64,000 nt of DNA from Pseudoflavitalea sp. G-6-1-2 (GTDB taxonomy: Bacteria > Bacteroidota > Bacteroidia > Chitinophagales > Chitinophagaceae). The notes beneath the pieces are model-generated. The model was not told the DNA's origin and ran no database searches. It was given only the letters and a program-made list of their open reading frames with translations. This document shows, piece by piece, positions 45,808-54,354 of this stretch (the stretch's first letter is position 1; every line of letters begins with the position of its first letter). The stretch covers positions 248,001 to 312,000 of the forward strand of contig NZ_JABBGB010000003.1 of NCBI RefSeq assembly GCF_012927185.1, given 5' to 3'. Made by a program: the position numbers and the translations under genes.

Positions 45808-46500
45808 ATGGCAATCGCAAAAAAAAGAAAAGTAGCTGACGCCAAGCTCGATAAAAATAAAGTATACTCACTGAAAGAAGCTTCTTCGCTGGTGAAAGAA
45901 ATCAACACCACCAAGTTCGATTCTTCAGTTGACCTTCACATCCGTCTGGGCGTAGATCCTAAGAAAGCTGATCAGGCTATCCGCGGAACTGTAACCCTTC
46001 CACACGGTACCGGTAAAACAAAAAGAGTACTGGTACTCTGCACTCCTGATAAAGAAGCTGATGCTAAAGCAGCAGGCGCAGACTACGTAGGTCTCGATGA
46101 ATTTGTAACAAAGATCGAAGGCGGATGGGTAGACATCGATGTAATCGTTGCTACACCAGCAGTTATGCCGAAAATCGGTAAACTGGGTAAGATCTTAGGT
46201 CCACGTAACCTGATGCCTAACCCCAAAACCGGTACAGTTACCAATGATGTAGCTGCAGCTGTAAATGAGGTGAAAGGTGGTAAGATCGCTTTCAAAGTTG
46301 ATAAAGCTGGTATCATCCACGCTTCTATCGGCCGTGTTAGCTTCAGCCCTGAGAAGATCGCTGAGAACAGCCATGAGCTGATCAATGCACTTATCAAAGC
46401 AAAACCATCTTCTGCTAAAGGAACTTACCTGAAGAGCGTGTTCATGGCAAGCACTATGAGCCCCGGTATTGCAGTAGACACAAAATCATTGATCAACTAA
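45808..46500 (+). CDS. rplA: 50S ribosomal protein L1
   Basis: A 230-residue uL1 of the L1 stalk. It shows [20 protein letters not shown], the interdomain segment [24 protein letters not shown] and the closing [19 protein letters not shown] region. In many bacteria L1 also represses its own operon by binding the mRNA leader. It lies between rplK and rplJ. Confidence 0.99.
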   Translation: MAIAKKRKVADAKLDKNKVYSLKEASSLVKEINTTKFDSSVDLHIRLGVDPKKADQAIRGTVTLPHGTGKTKRVLVLCTPDKEADAKAAGADYVGLDEFVTKIEGGWVDIDVIVATPAVMPKIGKLGKILGPRNLMPNPKTGTVTNDVAAAVNEVKGGKIAFKVDKAGIIHASIGRVSFSPEKIAENSHELINALIKAKPSSAKGTYLKSVFMASTMSPGIAVDTKSLIN

Positions 46501-46563
46501 ACAGATTAACGCATAGGCAAAGACTTCTGTCAACGCCTGCGAAATCATAAAAAAATCTGCGTT

Positions 46564-47097
46564 ATGAACAAGCAAGAAAAAAATGAAGTGATTGAAGTAC
46601 TGAAAGAGAAATTCTCTCAGTATAACAATTTCTATATCACCAATACAGAGTCGCTCACTGTAGAGCAGGTTGGTAAACTCCGCCGCATCTGTTTCGACAA
46701 GAATGTTGAAATGAAAGTGGCTAAGAACACCCTCATCAAGAAAGCACTCGAAAGCCTGGATTCTACCCGTTATGCTGGTGTATTCGAAGCACTGAATGGC
46801 GTTACCGCTATCATGTTCAGCGAAACAGCAAAAGAACCGGCACTGATCATCTCTGACTTCCGCGCTAAAGGTCCTAAAGACTTCAACAAACCAGTTCTGA
46901 AAGCTGCATTCATCGACGGCGACGTATTCGAAGGCGATGATCAACTGAAAGTACTGACCGCGCTGAAGAGCAAGAACGACCTCATCGGCGAAATCATCGG
47001 TCTTCTCCAATCACCTGCGAAGAACGTTATCAGCGGCCTGAACGCTGGCAACAAAATCGCCGGTCTGGTAAAAGCACTCGAAGAAAGAGCTCAGTAA
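46564..47097 (+). CDS. rplJ: 50S ribosomal protein L10
   Basis: A 177-residue uL10 that anchors L7/L12 dimers to the ribosome. It begins MNKQEKNEVIEVLKEKF, contains the rRNA-binding region KNTLIKKALE and ends with a helix for L12 binding (AGNKIAGLVKALEERAQ). The 63-nt leader before it and 109-nt gap after it would suit L10-mediated regulation. Confidence 0.98.
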   Translation: MNKQEKNEVIEVLKEKFSQYNNFYITNTESLTVEQVGKLRRICFDKNVEMKVAKNTLIKKALESLDSTRYAGVFEALNGVTAIMFSETAKEPALIISDFRAKGPKDFNKPVLKAAFIDGDVFEGDDQLKVLTALKSKNDLIGEIIGLLQSPAKNVISGLNAGNKIAGLVKALEERAQ

Positions 47098-47206
47098 TTA
47101 ATTACTATTTCAACTTATTAACGCACGCCTGAGCGTTATATTCAACAAATTTTTTTAAACTTTCCGCCGGAGCACAGGCAATGAAGGCGGAAAAAATTTG
47201 ACAATT

Positions 47207-47581
47207 ATGGCAGATTTAAAATCATTCGCTGAGCAGTTGGTTAACCTGACTGTTAAAGAAGTAAACGAACTCGCAAAGATTCTGAAAGATGAGTATGGTA
47301 TCGAGCCTGCTGCTGCTGCAGTAGTTGCTGCTGGTCCTGCTGCTGGCCCTGCTGCTGCAGCTGAAGAGAAAACTGCTTTCGACGTTATCCTGAAAAACGG
47401 TGGCGCTAACAAACTGAACGTAGTTAAGATCGTTAAAGATCTGACTGGTCTCGGTCTGAAAGAAGCAAAAGACCTGGTTGACGGAGCTCCAAAACCAGTG
47501 AAAGAAGGTATCAGCAAAGCTGATGCTGACGCTCTCGCTGCTAAGCTGAAAGAAGCTGGTGCAGAAGTAGAGATCAAGTAA
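47207..47581 (+). CDS. rplL: 50S ribosomal protein L7/L12
   Basis: A 124-residue bL12. The N-terminal dimer domain ([26 protein letters not shown]) leads into an Ala/Gly/Pro hinge (residues about 38-53) and the factor-binding domain with [21 protein letters not shown]. The ATG at 47207 was chosen over the TTG-type frame 3 codons upstream. It ends at an intrinsic terminator, so the next housekeeping genes, rpoB and rpoC, are not read from this transcript. Confidence 0.99.
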   Translation: MADLKSFAEQLVNLTVKEVNELAKILKDEYGIEPAAAAVVAAGPAAGPAAAAEEKTAFDVILKNGGANKLNVVKIVKDLTGLGLKEAKDLVDGAPKPVKEGISKADADALAAKLKEAGAEVEIK

Positions 47582-47606
47582 TCTTTGCAATAGCATATTT
47601 TACTAT

Positions 47607-47640
47607 AGGCCCCGGATCATTCCGGGGCTTTTTGTTTTTA
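47607..47640 (+). terminator. Terminator of rplKAJL
   Basis: AGGCCCCGGA and TCCGGGGCTT pair around TCAT, followed by TTTGTTTTT, 26 nt after the rplL stop. Confidence 0.9.
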
Positions 47641-47832
47641 CTGCTTTACGCATACAGAACATCCAATCCCGGCACACGGGAGATCCGCACACAATTCACC
47701 CCTCCGCAATTGTGGCTGACCACAAATTTCCGATACCCGCATCCGCTCCGCTGCAAGTATATTTTCACCCAAACCAGCCGTGTGTAGCGCGATCTGCCGG
47801 TTAGTTTGTATATTGGCTCCCTTATCTGATCG

Positions 47833-48864
47833 ATGAAAAAAGTTTCACTGAAAGATATCGCCGAAATGACTGGTGTGAGCACTTCCACCGTAAGCTTTAT
47901 CCTCAATGGTAAAGCCAGTGAAATGCGCATTAGTGAAGCGCTCAAAAAGAAAGTGCTTGCTACTGCCAACCGGCTCGGATATCAACCCAATCAGGTTGCG
48001 GTCAGCCTTCGGACCGGACAAACAAAAATCCTCGGCCTTCTTGTTGAAGATATCTCCAACAACTTCTTCGCCATGCTGGCCAAAACCATCGAAGACGAAG
48101 CTGAGAAGTTCGGTTACCGTGTAGTGTATTGCAGTACAGAGAACGATAGCAAGAAAGGGCAGGCCCTGCTCCGCATGCTCGCTCAAAGGCAGGTAGATGG
48201 ATTTCTCATCACGCCCACATCCGGCATGGAACAGGATATCCGCAAACTGCATTCGCAGCATAAACCTGTGGTGCTGATGGATCGCTGCTTTTCCGGCATG
48301 GAAGTGCCTCATGTGCTGGTGAACAACTATGGCGGTACATCAGAAGCCATGCAGCATCTGATCAAAAAAGGCTATACCAGAATCGGGTTTATCACCGTTG
48401 ACCTTGGTCTCAATCAAATGCTGGAGCGCGAAGCCGCGTATTCGGATGCCATTGCCAAAATGCCCGCCACCAAAGCAAAGGCGAAGAAAACCGTACTCAC
48501 CATCAATTACCACAGCTCCAAAGAAGAGAACAAAAAACAGATCAGCAAATTCATCAAAAGCAATAAGCTCGACGCTGTTTTCTTTGCCACCAACTACCTC
48601 GGCATTCTCGGCCTCGAATGCCTGCGCGAACAACAGATCCGCATCCCGAACGAACTGGCGGTTGTCTGCTTCGATGATCATGATATCTTCCGCCTCTATA
48701 TTCCCGATATTTCCGTAGTTCAGCAACCCGTTGAAGAAATGGGGCGCAAAGCTGTTCACCTGCTGATGGATCAGCTGGGAAAAGAAAGAACAGGATCGAA
48801 AGATCAGCAGCTGCGGCTGAACGCAAAGTTCGTAGCGAGAGAATCTACATCCCGCGAAGCATAG
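47833..48864 (+). CDS. LacI-family transcriptional regulator
   Basis: A 343-residue LacI/GalR regulator. The N-terminal helix-turn-helix is VSLKDIAEMTGVSTSTVSFIL, with a hinge helix containing NQVAVSLRTGQT. The periplasmic-binding-protein-like effector domain (LGLLVEDISNNFFAMLAKTIE onwards) is full length and ends with AVVCFDDHDIFRLYIP and VVQQPVEEMGRKAV. It lies 366 nt upstream of two GH92 genes on the same strand, with a palindromic operator between, so it probably controls them in response to a mannose-containing sugar. The ligand cannot be read from sequence. Confidence 0.93.
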   Translation: MKKVSLKDIAEMTGVSTSTVSFILNGKASEMRISEALKKKVLATANRLGYQPNQVAVSLRTGQTKILGLLVEDISNNFFAMLAKTIEDEAEKFGYRVVYCSTENDSKKGQALLRMLAQRQVDGFLITPTSGMEQDIRKLHSQHKPVVLMDRCFSGMEVPHVLVNNYGGTSEAMQHLIKKGYTRIGFITVDLGLNQMLEREAAYSDAIAKMPATKAKAKKTVLTINYHSSKEENKKQISKFIKSNKLDAVFFATNYLGILGLECLREQQIRIPNELAVVCFDDHDIFRLYIPDISVVQQPVEEMGRKAVHLLMDQLGKERTGSKDQQLRLNAKFVARESTSREA

Positions 48865-48935
48865 ACAGTTTCAGTTTTTCTGCATTTGGTCTGTATCGAA
48901 AACAATTCCTGCTACAGTGAAGCATGTATAATTCA

Positions 48936-48967
48936 TTTTGCAGTAAGGCAATTACGGCGTAATATTG
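48936..48967 (+). promoter_or_regulatory. Predicted promoter of the GH92 pair
   Basis: TTTTG (48936-48940), a 19-nt spacer and TAATATTG (48960-48967) match the Bacteroidota pattern with one mismatch in the -7 box. Transcription would start near 48974, at the left edge of the palindrome. Confidence 0.55.
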
Positions 48968-48975
48968 GAGAATGG

Positions 48976-48995
48976 TTGCTAAATCGATTTAGCAA
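48976..48995. promoter_or_regulatory. Perfect 20-bp palindrome, probable LacI-family operator
   Basis: TTGCTAAATCGATTTAGCAA is its own reverse complement with no mismatch and a central CG, as in LacI-family operators. It begins 8 bp after the predicted -7 box, so a bound repressor would cover the transcription start. The flanking lacI-type gene is the obvious regulator. Confidence 0.75.
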
Positions 48996-49155
48996 AACAC
49001 AGGAAGAACATTAAGAAGGATTGGTGCGGCAAGTGTGGTGAAGAGTAGAAGCCGGAACAAAGGAAAGACCAGTGTAGTACCGTTCCCGATCAATTCAGCC
49101 GGAATTAATATTAGCAGCGTATTTTGTGTACAACAACAACGTTTTTTTGAAGTAC

Positions 49156-49192
49156 GCCGGATGTCAGGTTCAGGGAATCCATCCGGCTTTTC
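49156..49192 (+). terminator. Hairpin in the leader of the first GH92 gene
   Basis: GCCGGAT (49156-49162) and ATCCGGC (49181-49187) pair around an 18-nt loop and are followed by TTTTC, 39 nt before the GH92 start. It resembles a weak terminator or attenuator in the leader. Confidence 0.4.
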
Positions 49193-49230
49193 ATCAACAT
49201 ATTCGAATTGGCTTTCACTAAACAGCTATT

Positions 49231-51513
49231 ATGAAGAATTGCATCGCGCTGACCCTTGCCCTGTTTGCTTCTGTTGGCCTGATGGCCCAGCACACGCCAT
49301 CAGCCACCGACCCCGCAGATTGGGTGAACCCACTCATGGGAACCGATTCCAAACCAGGTCTGTCTAACGGAAACACTTATCAGAGCATTGTTCTCCCATG
49401 GGGTATGAATGCCTGGATGCCGCAAACCGGCAAAATGGGAGATGGATGGGGATACACTTATGCCTCCGACAAGATCCGCGGTTTCAAACAAACCCATCAG
49501 CCATCTCCCTGGATGAACGACTACGGCCAGTTCGCCATCATGCCCGTTACCGGCAAACTGAAATTCAATGAAGATGATCGCGCCAGCTGGTTCTCTCATA
49601 AAACCGAGATCTCCAAACCATACTATTACAGCGTTTACCTCGCCGATGCAGACGTAACTGCTGAACTCACTCCCACAGATCGAGCTGCGCAGTTCCGGTT
49701 CACCTTTCCGGAATCCGACAGCTCTTTTATTGTGGTGGATGCTTTCGATAATGGTTCACATATCAAAATCATTCCATCGGAAAGAAAGATCATTGGATAC
49801 ACTACCAAAAACAGCGGTGGCGTTCCCGGAAATTTCAAAAACTACTTCGTTCTCAAATTCGATAAAGACTTTGCTCTCGCTTACACTTCCAACGGCAGAA
49901 ACCTCATCAAAGACTCTCTGGAAGTTACCAACGAGCATGCAGGTGCTGTGATCGGTTTCAAAACAAAAAAAGGTGAGCAGGTCCACGTTCGGGTGGCCAG
50001 CAGTTTCATCGATGAAATACAGGCTGAATACAATCTTCATCTCGAAGTGGATGCCGACACTTTCGAGTACACCCTCAAAAAAGCAAAACAAACCTGGAAC
50101 AATACACTCGGCCGCATCAAAGTGGAAGGCGGTACTGAAGAGCAGACCCGCACTTTTTACTCCTGCCTCTATCGCGCCGTGCAGTTTCCTCAAAAGCATT
50201 ACGAGATCGACGAGTTCGGTCGTGTACTTCATTACAGCCCGTACAACGGTAAAGTGTTGCCCGGATACCTCTACGCAGGTACAGGTTTCTGGGATACTTT
50301 CCGCGCCCTCTATCCATTGCTGAACCTGCTGTATCCGAACACCAACAAAGAAATGCAGAAAGGTTTGGTGAACGATTACAAAGAAAGCGGCTGGTTACCC
50401 GAATGGAGCAGTCCGGGGCTTCGTGATGTGATGGTAGGCAACAATTCCGCATCCATTGTAGCAGATGCTTACATCAAAGGAGTGCGGGGATACGATATCG
50501 ATACGCTGTACAAAGCACTGCTGCATGGAGCTAACAATGAAGGACCACTTACAGCTGTAGGAAGAAAAGGTGTGAAATATTACAACGAGCTCGGCTATGT
50601 TCCCTACGATGTTCAGATCAATGAGAACGCGGCCCGTACACTCGAATATGCCTACGACGATTTCACCATCTTTCAACTGGCGAAAATGCTGAAGCGCCCA
50701 CAGGCAGAGATCGATCTGTATGCAAAGCGCAGCCAGAACTATCGTAATCTCTTCGATCCCGAAACAAAACTCATGCGCGGCAAAAATCGTGATGGGCGTT
50801 TTCAGTCACCTTTCAATCCTTTCAAATGGGGTGATGCCTTCACCGAAGGAAACAGCTGGCACTATTCATGGAGCGTTTTTCACGATGTATACGGATTGAA
50901 AAAACTGATGGGCGGAGATGCCGCATTCATCAGCAAACTCGATTCGGTTTTCATCCTTCCGCCAGTATTCGACGACAGCTACTATGGAGGCGTGATCCAC
51001 GAAATAAGAGAAATGCAGATCATGAACATGGGACAGTACGCACACGGCAATCAGCCCATCCAGCATATGATCTATCTCTACAACTATACCAGCCAGCCCT
51101 GGAAGGCGCAACAGCATATCAGAAAAGTGATGTCGCAGTTGTACAAACCAACACCAGACGGCTATTGTGGTGATGAAGACAATGGACAGACCTCCGCATG
51201 GTATATTTTCTCGGCCATGGGATTCTATCCTGTTTGTCCGGGTACAACGGAATATGTGCTGGGCACTCCGCTCTTCAAAAAAATGACCATCGCACTGGAG
51301 AATGGCAAAACATTGGTGGTGAACGCACCGGACAACAGTGCATCCAACCAATATGTGCAGGATCTCAAAGTGAATGGCAAGCTGCATACGAAGAACTGGG
51401 TCGATCATTTCGACCTGCTGAAAGGCGGCGTACTGGAATTCAATATGGGCGCCGCTCCCAACAAGCAACGCGGCATCAATGAAAGCGATCATCCTTATTC
51501 TTTTTCAAAATAG
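49231..51513 (+). CDS. GH92 alpha-mannosidase, probably alpha-1,2-specific
   Basis: A 760-residue calcium-dependent inverting alpha-mannosidase. A signal peptide (to about Ala19) puts it in the periplasm or outside. The N-terminal domain holds VNPLMGTDSKPGLSNGN and QPSPWMNDYG; the catalytic domain holds the general acid in TEGNSWHYSW (Glu539). GDEDNGQTSAWY supplies the base pair Asp648 and Asp650. VIHEIREMQ (His590-Glu591) lies 18 residues before HGNQP, the position that in BT3990 is the His-Glu pair linked to alpha-1,2 specificity (from memory). It lacks SusC/SusD neighbours. The stop is 10 nt before the next GH92 gene. Confidence 0.93.
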   Translation: MKNCIALTLALFASVGLMAQHTPSATDPADWVNPLMGTDSKPGLSNGNTYQSIVLPWGMNAWMPQTGKMGDGWGYTYASDKIRGFKQTHQPSPWMNDYGQFAIMPVTGKLKFNEDDRASWFSHKTEISKPYYYSVYLADADVTAELTPTDRAAQFRFTFPESDSSFIVVDAFDNGSHIKIIPSERKIIGYTTKNSGGVPGNFKNYFVLKFDKDFALAYTSNGRNLIKDSLEVTNEHAGAVIGFKTKKGEQVHVRVASSFIDEIQAEYNLHLEVDADTFEYTLKKAKQTWNNTLGRIKVEGGTEEQTRTFYSCLYRAVQFPQKHYEIDEFGRVLHYSPYNGKVLPGYLYAGTGFWDTFRALYPLLNLLYPNTNKEMQKGLVNDYKESGWLPEWSSPGLRDVMVGNNSASIVADAYIKGVRGYDIDTLYKALLHGANNEGPLTAVGRKGVKYYNELGYVPYDVQINENAARTLEYAYDDFTIFQLAKMLKRPQAEIDLYAKRSQNYRNLFDPETKLMRGKNRDGRFQSPFNPFKWGDAFTEGNSWHYSWSVFHDVYGLKKLMGGDAAFISKLDSVFILPPVFDDSYYGGVIHEIREMQIMNMGQYAHGNQPIQHMIYLYNYTSQPWKAQQHIRKVMSQLYKPTPDGYCGDEDNGQTSAWYIFSAMGFYPVCPGTTEYVLGTPLFKKMTIALENGKTLVVNAPDNSASNQYVQDLKVNGKLHTKNWVDHFDLLKGGVLEFNMGAAPNKQRGINESDHPYSFSK

Positions 51514-51523
51514 CACTCGTACA

Positions 51524-53833
51524 ATGAAACGATTACTGCCCGCCCTGCTGTTAACCTTTCCTGCATTCAGTGCAATGGCACAGCACATGGCCGATGATCC
51601 GGTTCAGTATGTGAAACCCATCATCGGTACACAGCGCATGGGGCATACTTATCCCGGTGCAACGGTCCCTTTTGGAATGGTGCAATTGAGTCCGGATACA
51701 GACACGCTGCCATACGAAATGAATGGCCGGTACAATAAAGACGTGTACAAGTATTGTGCAGGATATCAGTACGATGATAAAACCATCGTTGGTTTCAGTC
51801 ACACGCATTTCAGCGGCACCGGCCATTCCGATCTCGGCGATTTTCTGGTGATGCCAACTGTGGGCCCGCTGAAGCTCAATCCCGGTCAGGCGGATCAGCC
51901 GCGAAGCGGATTCCGGTCTGCTTTCTCGCACAGCAACGAAACGGCAGAAGCGGGCTACTACAAAGTAAAACTCGACGATTACAATATCACAGCCGAGCTA
52001 ACGGCAACGAACAGGGTAGGATTCCATCAATACACTTTCCCGAAATCCGATCAGAGCCATATCATTCTCGATCTGATGTATGGCATCTACAATTACGAGG
52101 ATAAGAACACCTGGACTTTCGTTCGCATAGAGAACGATACACTTATCACCGGATATCGTCAGACCAACGGATGGGCCAGAACCCGCACGGTGTATTTCGC
52201 CATGGCATTCTCCAAACCATTTTATCAGTACGGCAATAAGAAGTTCGATAAGAGTCAGGTGTACCGTGGATTCTGGGGCAAGTTCGATCAGAGTAAGAAT
52301 TTCCCGGAGATGGCGGGCAAACAGATCCGTGCGTACTTCGATTTCAAAACGGAAGAAGGGGAGCAGATCAAGATCAAATTTGCGCTTTCTTCTGTGAGTA
52401 CGGATGGTGCATTGCGCAATCTGCGCGCTGAAGCGCCGGGCTGGGATTTCAATCAGGTGAAACAACAGGCGCAAAGCAGCTGGAGCAAAGAGCTGAGCCG
52501 CGTGAGCATCCGATCGAACAACAGAGATGAGAAAGAGAATTTCTATACATCGATGTATCATGCGTTTCTGAGTCCGATCACGTACACGGATGTGGATGGC
52601 CAGTATCGCGGGCTCGATCAGAATATCCATCAGGCCAAGGGCTTTACCAACTACACTATATTTTCTCTGTGGGATACGTATCGGGCGCTGCATCCGCTTT
52701 TCAACATAGTGCAACCCAAACGAAATGCAGACATGGTGCAGAGCATGCTGGCGCATTATGATCAGAGCGTGCACAAGATGCTGCCTGTCTGGAGCCACTA
52801 TGCCAACGAAAACTGGTGCATGATCGGATACCACAGCGTGAGTGTGATCGCAGATGCAGCGATCAAAGGCAATGCAGGATTCGATGCCAATAAAGCGCTC
52901 GAGGCCTGTGTGCAATCCGCACGCAATGGCTGGTACGAAGGGTTGAACCACTACATCAAACTCGGTTACGTTCCCGAAGACAAGAGTGGTTCATCAGTAT
53001 CCAAAACACTCGAATACGCATACGACGACTGGGCCATTGCTCAACTCGCGAAGAAGCTGAACCGGAATGATATCTACGAAGAGTTCATCCATCGCTCCAA
53101 CAACTGGAAGAACGTGTACGATGCCAGCATCGGTTATATGCGTCCCAAAATGAGCGATGGCAGTTTCCGAAAAGACTTCGATGTGCTGAGCACGCATAAC
53201 CAGGGATTCATCGAGGGCAATGCCTGGAACTACAGTCTCTATGTGCCGCATCAGCCGGCTGAGCTGATCGATGCAATGGGAGGGAAGAAGAAATTCACTG
53301 CGCATCTCGATTCGCTCTTCACCATGCACCTGCCGGATAAGTATTTTGAGGAAACGGAAGACATTACCCGTGATGGCATCATCGGCAATTATGTGCATGG
53401 CAACGAGCCATCGCATCACGTACCATATCTGTACAACTGGACGGACCAGCCCTGGAAAACGCAGGAGCGTGTACGCATGATTCTGAAGAAGCAGTTCAAA
53501 CCCACACCGGACGGGCTTGGGGGGAATGATGATTGCGGACAGATGAGCGCCTGGTACATTTTCACTGCGCTTGGTTTCTATCCTGTGGCGCCGGGTTCGG
53601 ATGAATATGCCATTGGTAGTCCGTCTGTAGATGGCGCCAGTGTTCAGCTGGAGAACGGCAAAACTTTTACGATCGATGTGGCGAACAACAGCGATAAGAA
53701 CGTGTACATTCAGAAGATACTGCTGAACGGAAAGCCGCTTCAAAGGCTTTTTATGAAGCATGAAGATATTCTCGGTGGCGGCACCCTTCAGTTTGTGATG
53801 GGGGCTAAGCCGAACAAGAGCCTTACTCAGTAA
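51524..53833 (+). CDS. GH92 alpha-mannosidase, different predicted linkage
   Basis: A 769-residue GH92 enzyme with signal peptide MKRLLPALLLTFPAFSAMAQ. I chose ATG 51524, where the signal peptide begins; the longer frame overlaps the preceding gene. The general acid is Glu564 in IEGNAWNYSL, and the base region is GGNDDCGQMSAWY (Asp669, Asp670). At the site where the first enzyme has His-Glu, this one has Glu-Thr (610-611) in EETEDITRD, and HGNEPSHH (Glu628) replaces HGNQP. It should therefore cleave another linkage than alpha-1,2. The two enzymes would act in series on a branched mannan or host glycan. It ends at a strong terminator. Confidence 0.93.
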   Translation: MKRLLPALLLTFPAFSAMAQHMADDPVQYVKPIIGTQRMGHTYPGATVPFGMVQLSPDTDTLPYEMNGRYNKDVYKYCAGYQYDDKTIVGFSHTHFSGTGHSDLGDFLVMPTVGPLKLNPGQADQPRSGFRSAFSHSNETAEAGYYKVKLDDYNITAELTATNRVGFHQYTFPKSDQSHIILDLMYGIYNYEDKNTWTFVRIENDTLITGYRQTNGWARTRTVYFAMAFSKPFYQYGNKKFDKSQVYRGFWGKFDQSKNFPEMAGKQIRAYFDFKTEEGEQIKIKFALSSVSTDGALRNLRAEAPGWDFNQVKQQAQSSWSKELSRVSIRSNNRDEKENFYTSMYHAFLSPITYTDVDGQYRGLDQNIHQAKGFTNYTIFSLWDTYRALHPLFNIVQPKRNADMVQSMLAHYDQSVHKMLPVWSHYANENWCMIGYHSVSVIADAAIKGNAGFDANKALEACVQSARNGWYEGLNHYIKLGYVPEDKSGSSVSKTLEYAYDDWAIAQLAKKLNRNDIYEEFIHRSNNWKNVYDASIGYMRPKMSDGSFRKDFDVLSTHNQGFIEGNAWNYSLYVPHQPAELIDAMGGKKKFTAHLDSLFTMHLPDKYFEETEDITRDGIIGNYVHGNEPSHHVPYLYNWTDQPWKTQERVRMILKKQFKPTPDGLGGNDDCGQMSAWYIFTALGFYPVAPGSDEYAIGSPSVDGASVQLENGKTFTIDVANNSDKNVYIQKILLNGKPLQRLFMKHEDILGGGTLQFVMGAKPNKSLTQ

Positions 53834-53859
53834 GTTTTGGTTTTCAAATGCGATTCCTT

Positions 53860-53891
53860 GCGCGGCATACTCATAGTGCCGCGCTTTTTTT
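53860..53891 (+). terminator. Terminator of the GH92 pair
   Basis: GCGCGGCA and TGCCGCGC pair around a 9-nt loop and are followed by seven T, 26 nt after the stop. Confidence 0.85.
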
Positions 53892-54160
53892 GCTCTTTTG
53901 GGCAGAGTGAACCGAATGATCATTTACCATGTTATTATTAACCGGCACCAGATCGGACCGGGGTAAGGAGGCGAGGGCAGGGAGATGACGAAATTATCAA
54001 TAAAAAAGCGGGCGGCTGAGCGGAAGAAGGGGATGCGGAGAAGCGCCAATACTGATACACAACTGGTTGAAGCCTGTTTATCAGCAGGGCAGCCAAACCC
54101 GCGGAATTCTGCCTTTTTTACCTTAAATTCGGTCTGAATTTTGTAGGCAAAATTTCTCTT
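53892..54160. other. Intergenic stretch before the rpoB promoter
   Basis: About 270 nt with no gene, repeat or further hairpin that I could support. Confidence 0.6.
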
Positions 54161-54161
54161 G

Positions 54162-54190
54162 TTTTTTGAACGTATATTGCTTACCTTTGC
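54162..54190 (+). promoter_or_regulatory. Promoter of rpoBC
   Basis: TTTTTTG (54162-54168), a 13- to 14-nt stretch and TACCTTTGC (54182-54190) form a clear -7 box with a TTTG-rich region slightly close for a normal -33; an earlier TTGT near 54150 would give standard spacing. A leader of about 160 nt precedes rpoB. Confidence 0.6.
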
Positions 54191-54354
54191 CGTCCATTTT
54201 CATAAACTAATTAGTAGAGGTACGTTTTTTTCATGGCCATAAATTCTTAACTGCCTCATTTTCAGTGCACTGAGAACCTGTAAGTTCTCCTGTATTTTTT
54301 TTGTCTATAGACGATTTTTGACGTTCGAACAACTAAAAACCGGTTTTAATCAAT

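Noticed and set aside
49231..51513. First GH92 as a mannosyl-phosphate uncapping enzyme because of HGNQP
   Set aside because: In that subgroup the changed residue is the general acid. Counting back from the base aspartates places the acid at Glu539 in TEGNSW, which is present, so the Gln lies at another site.
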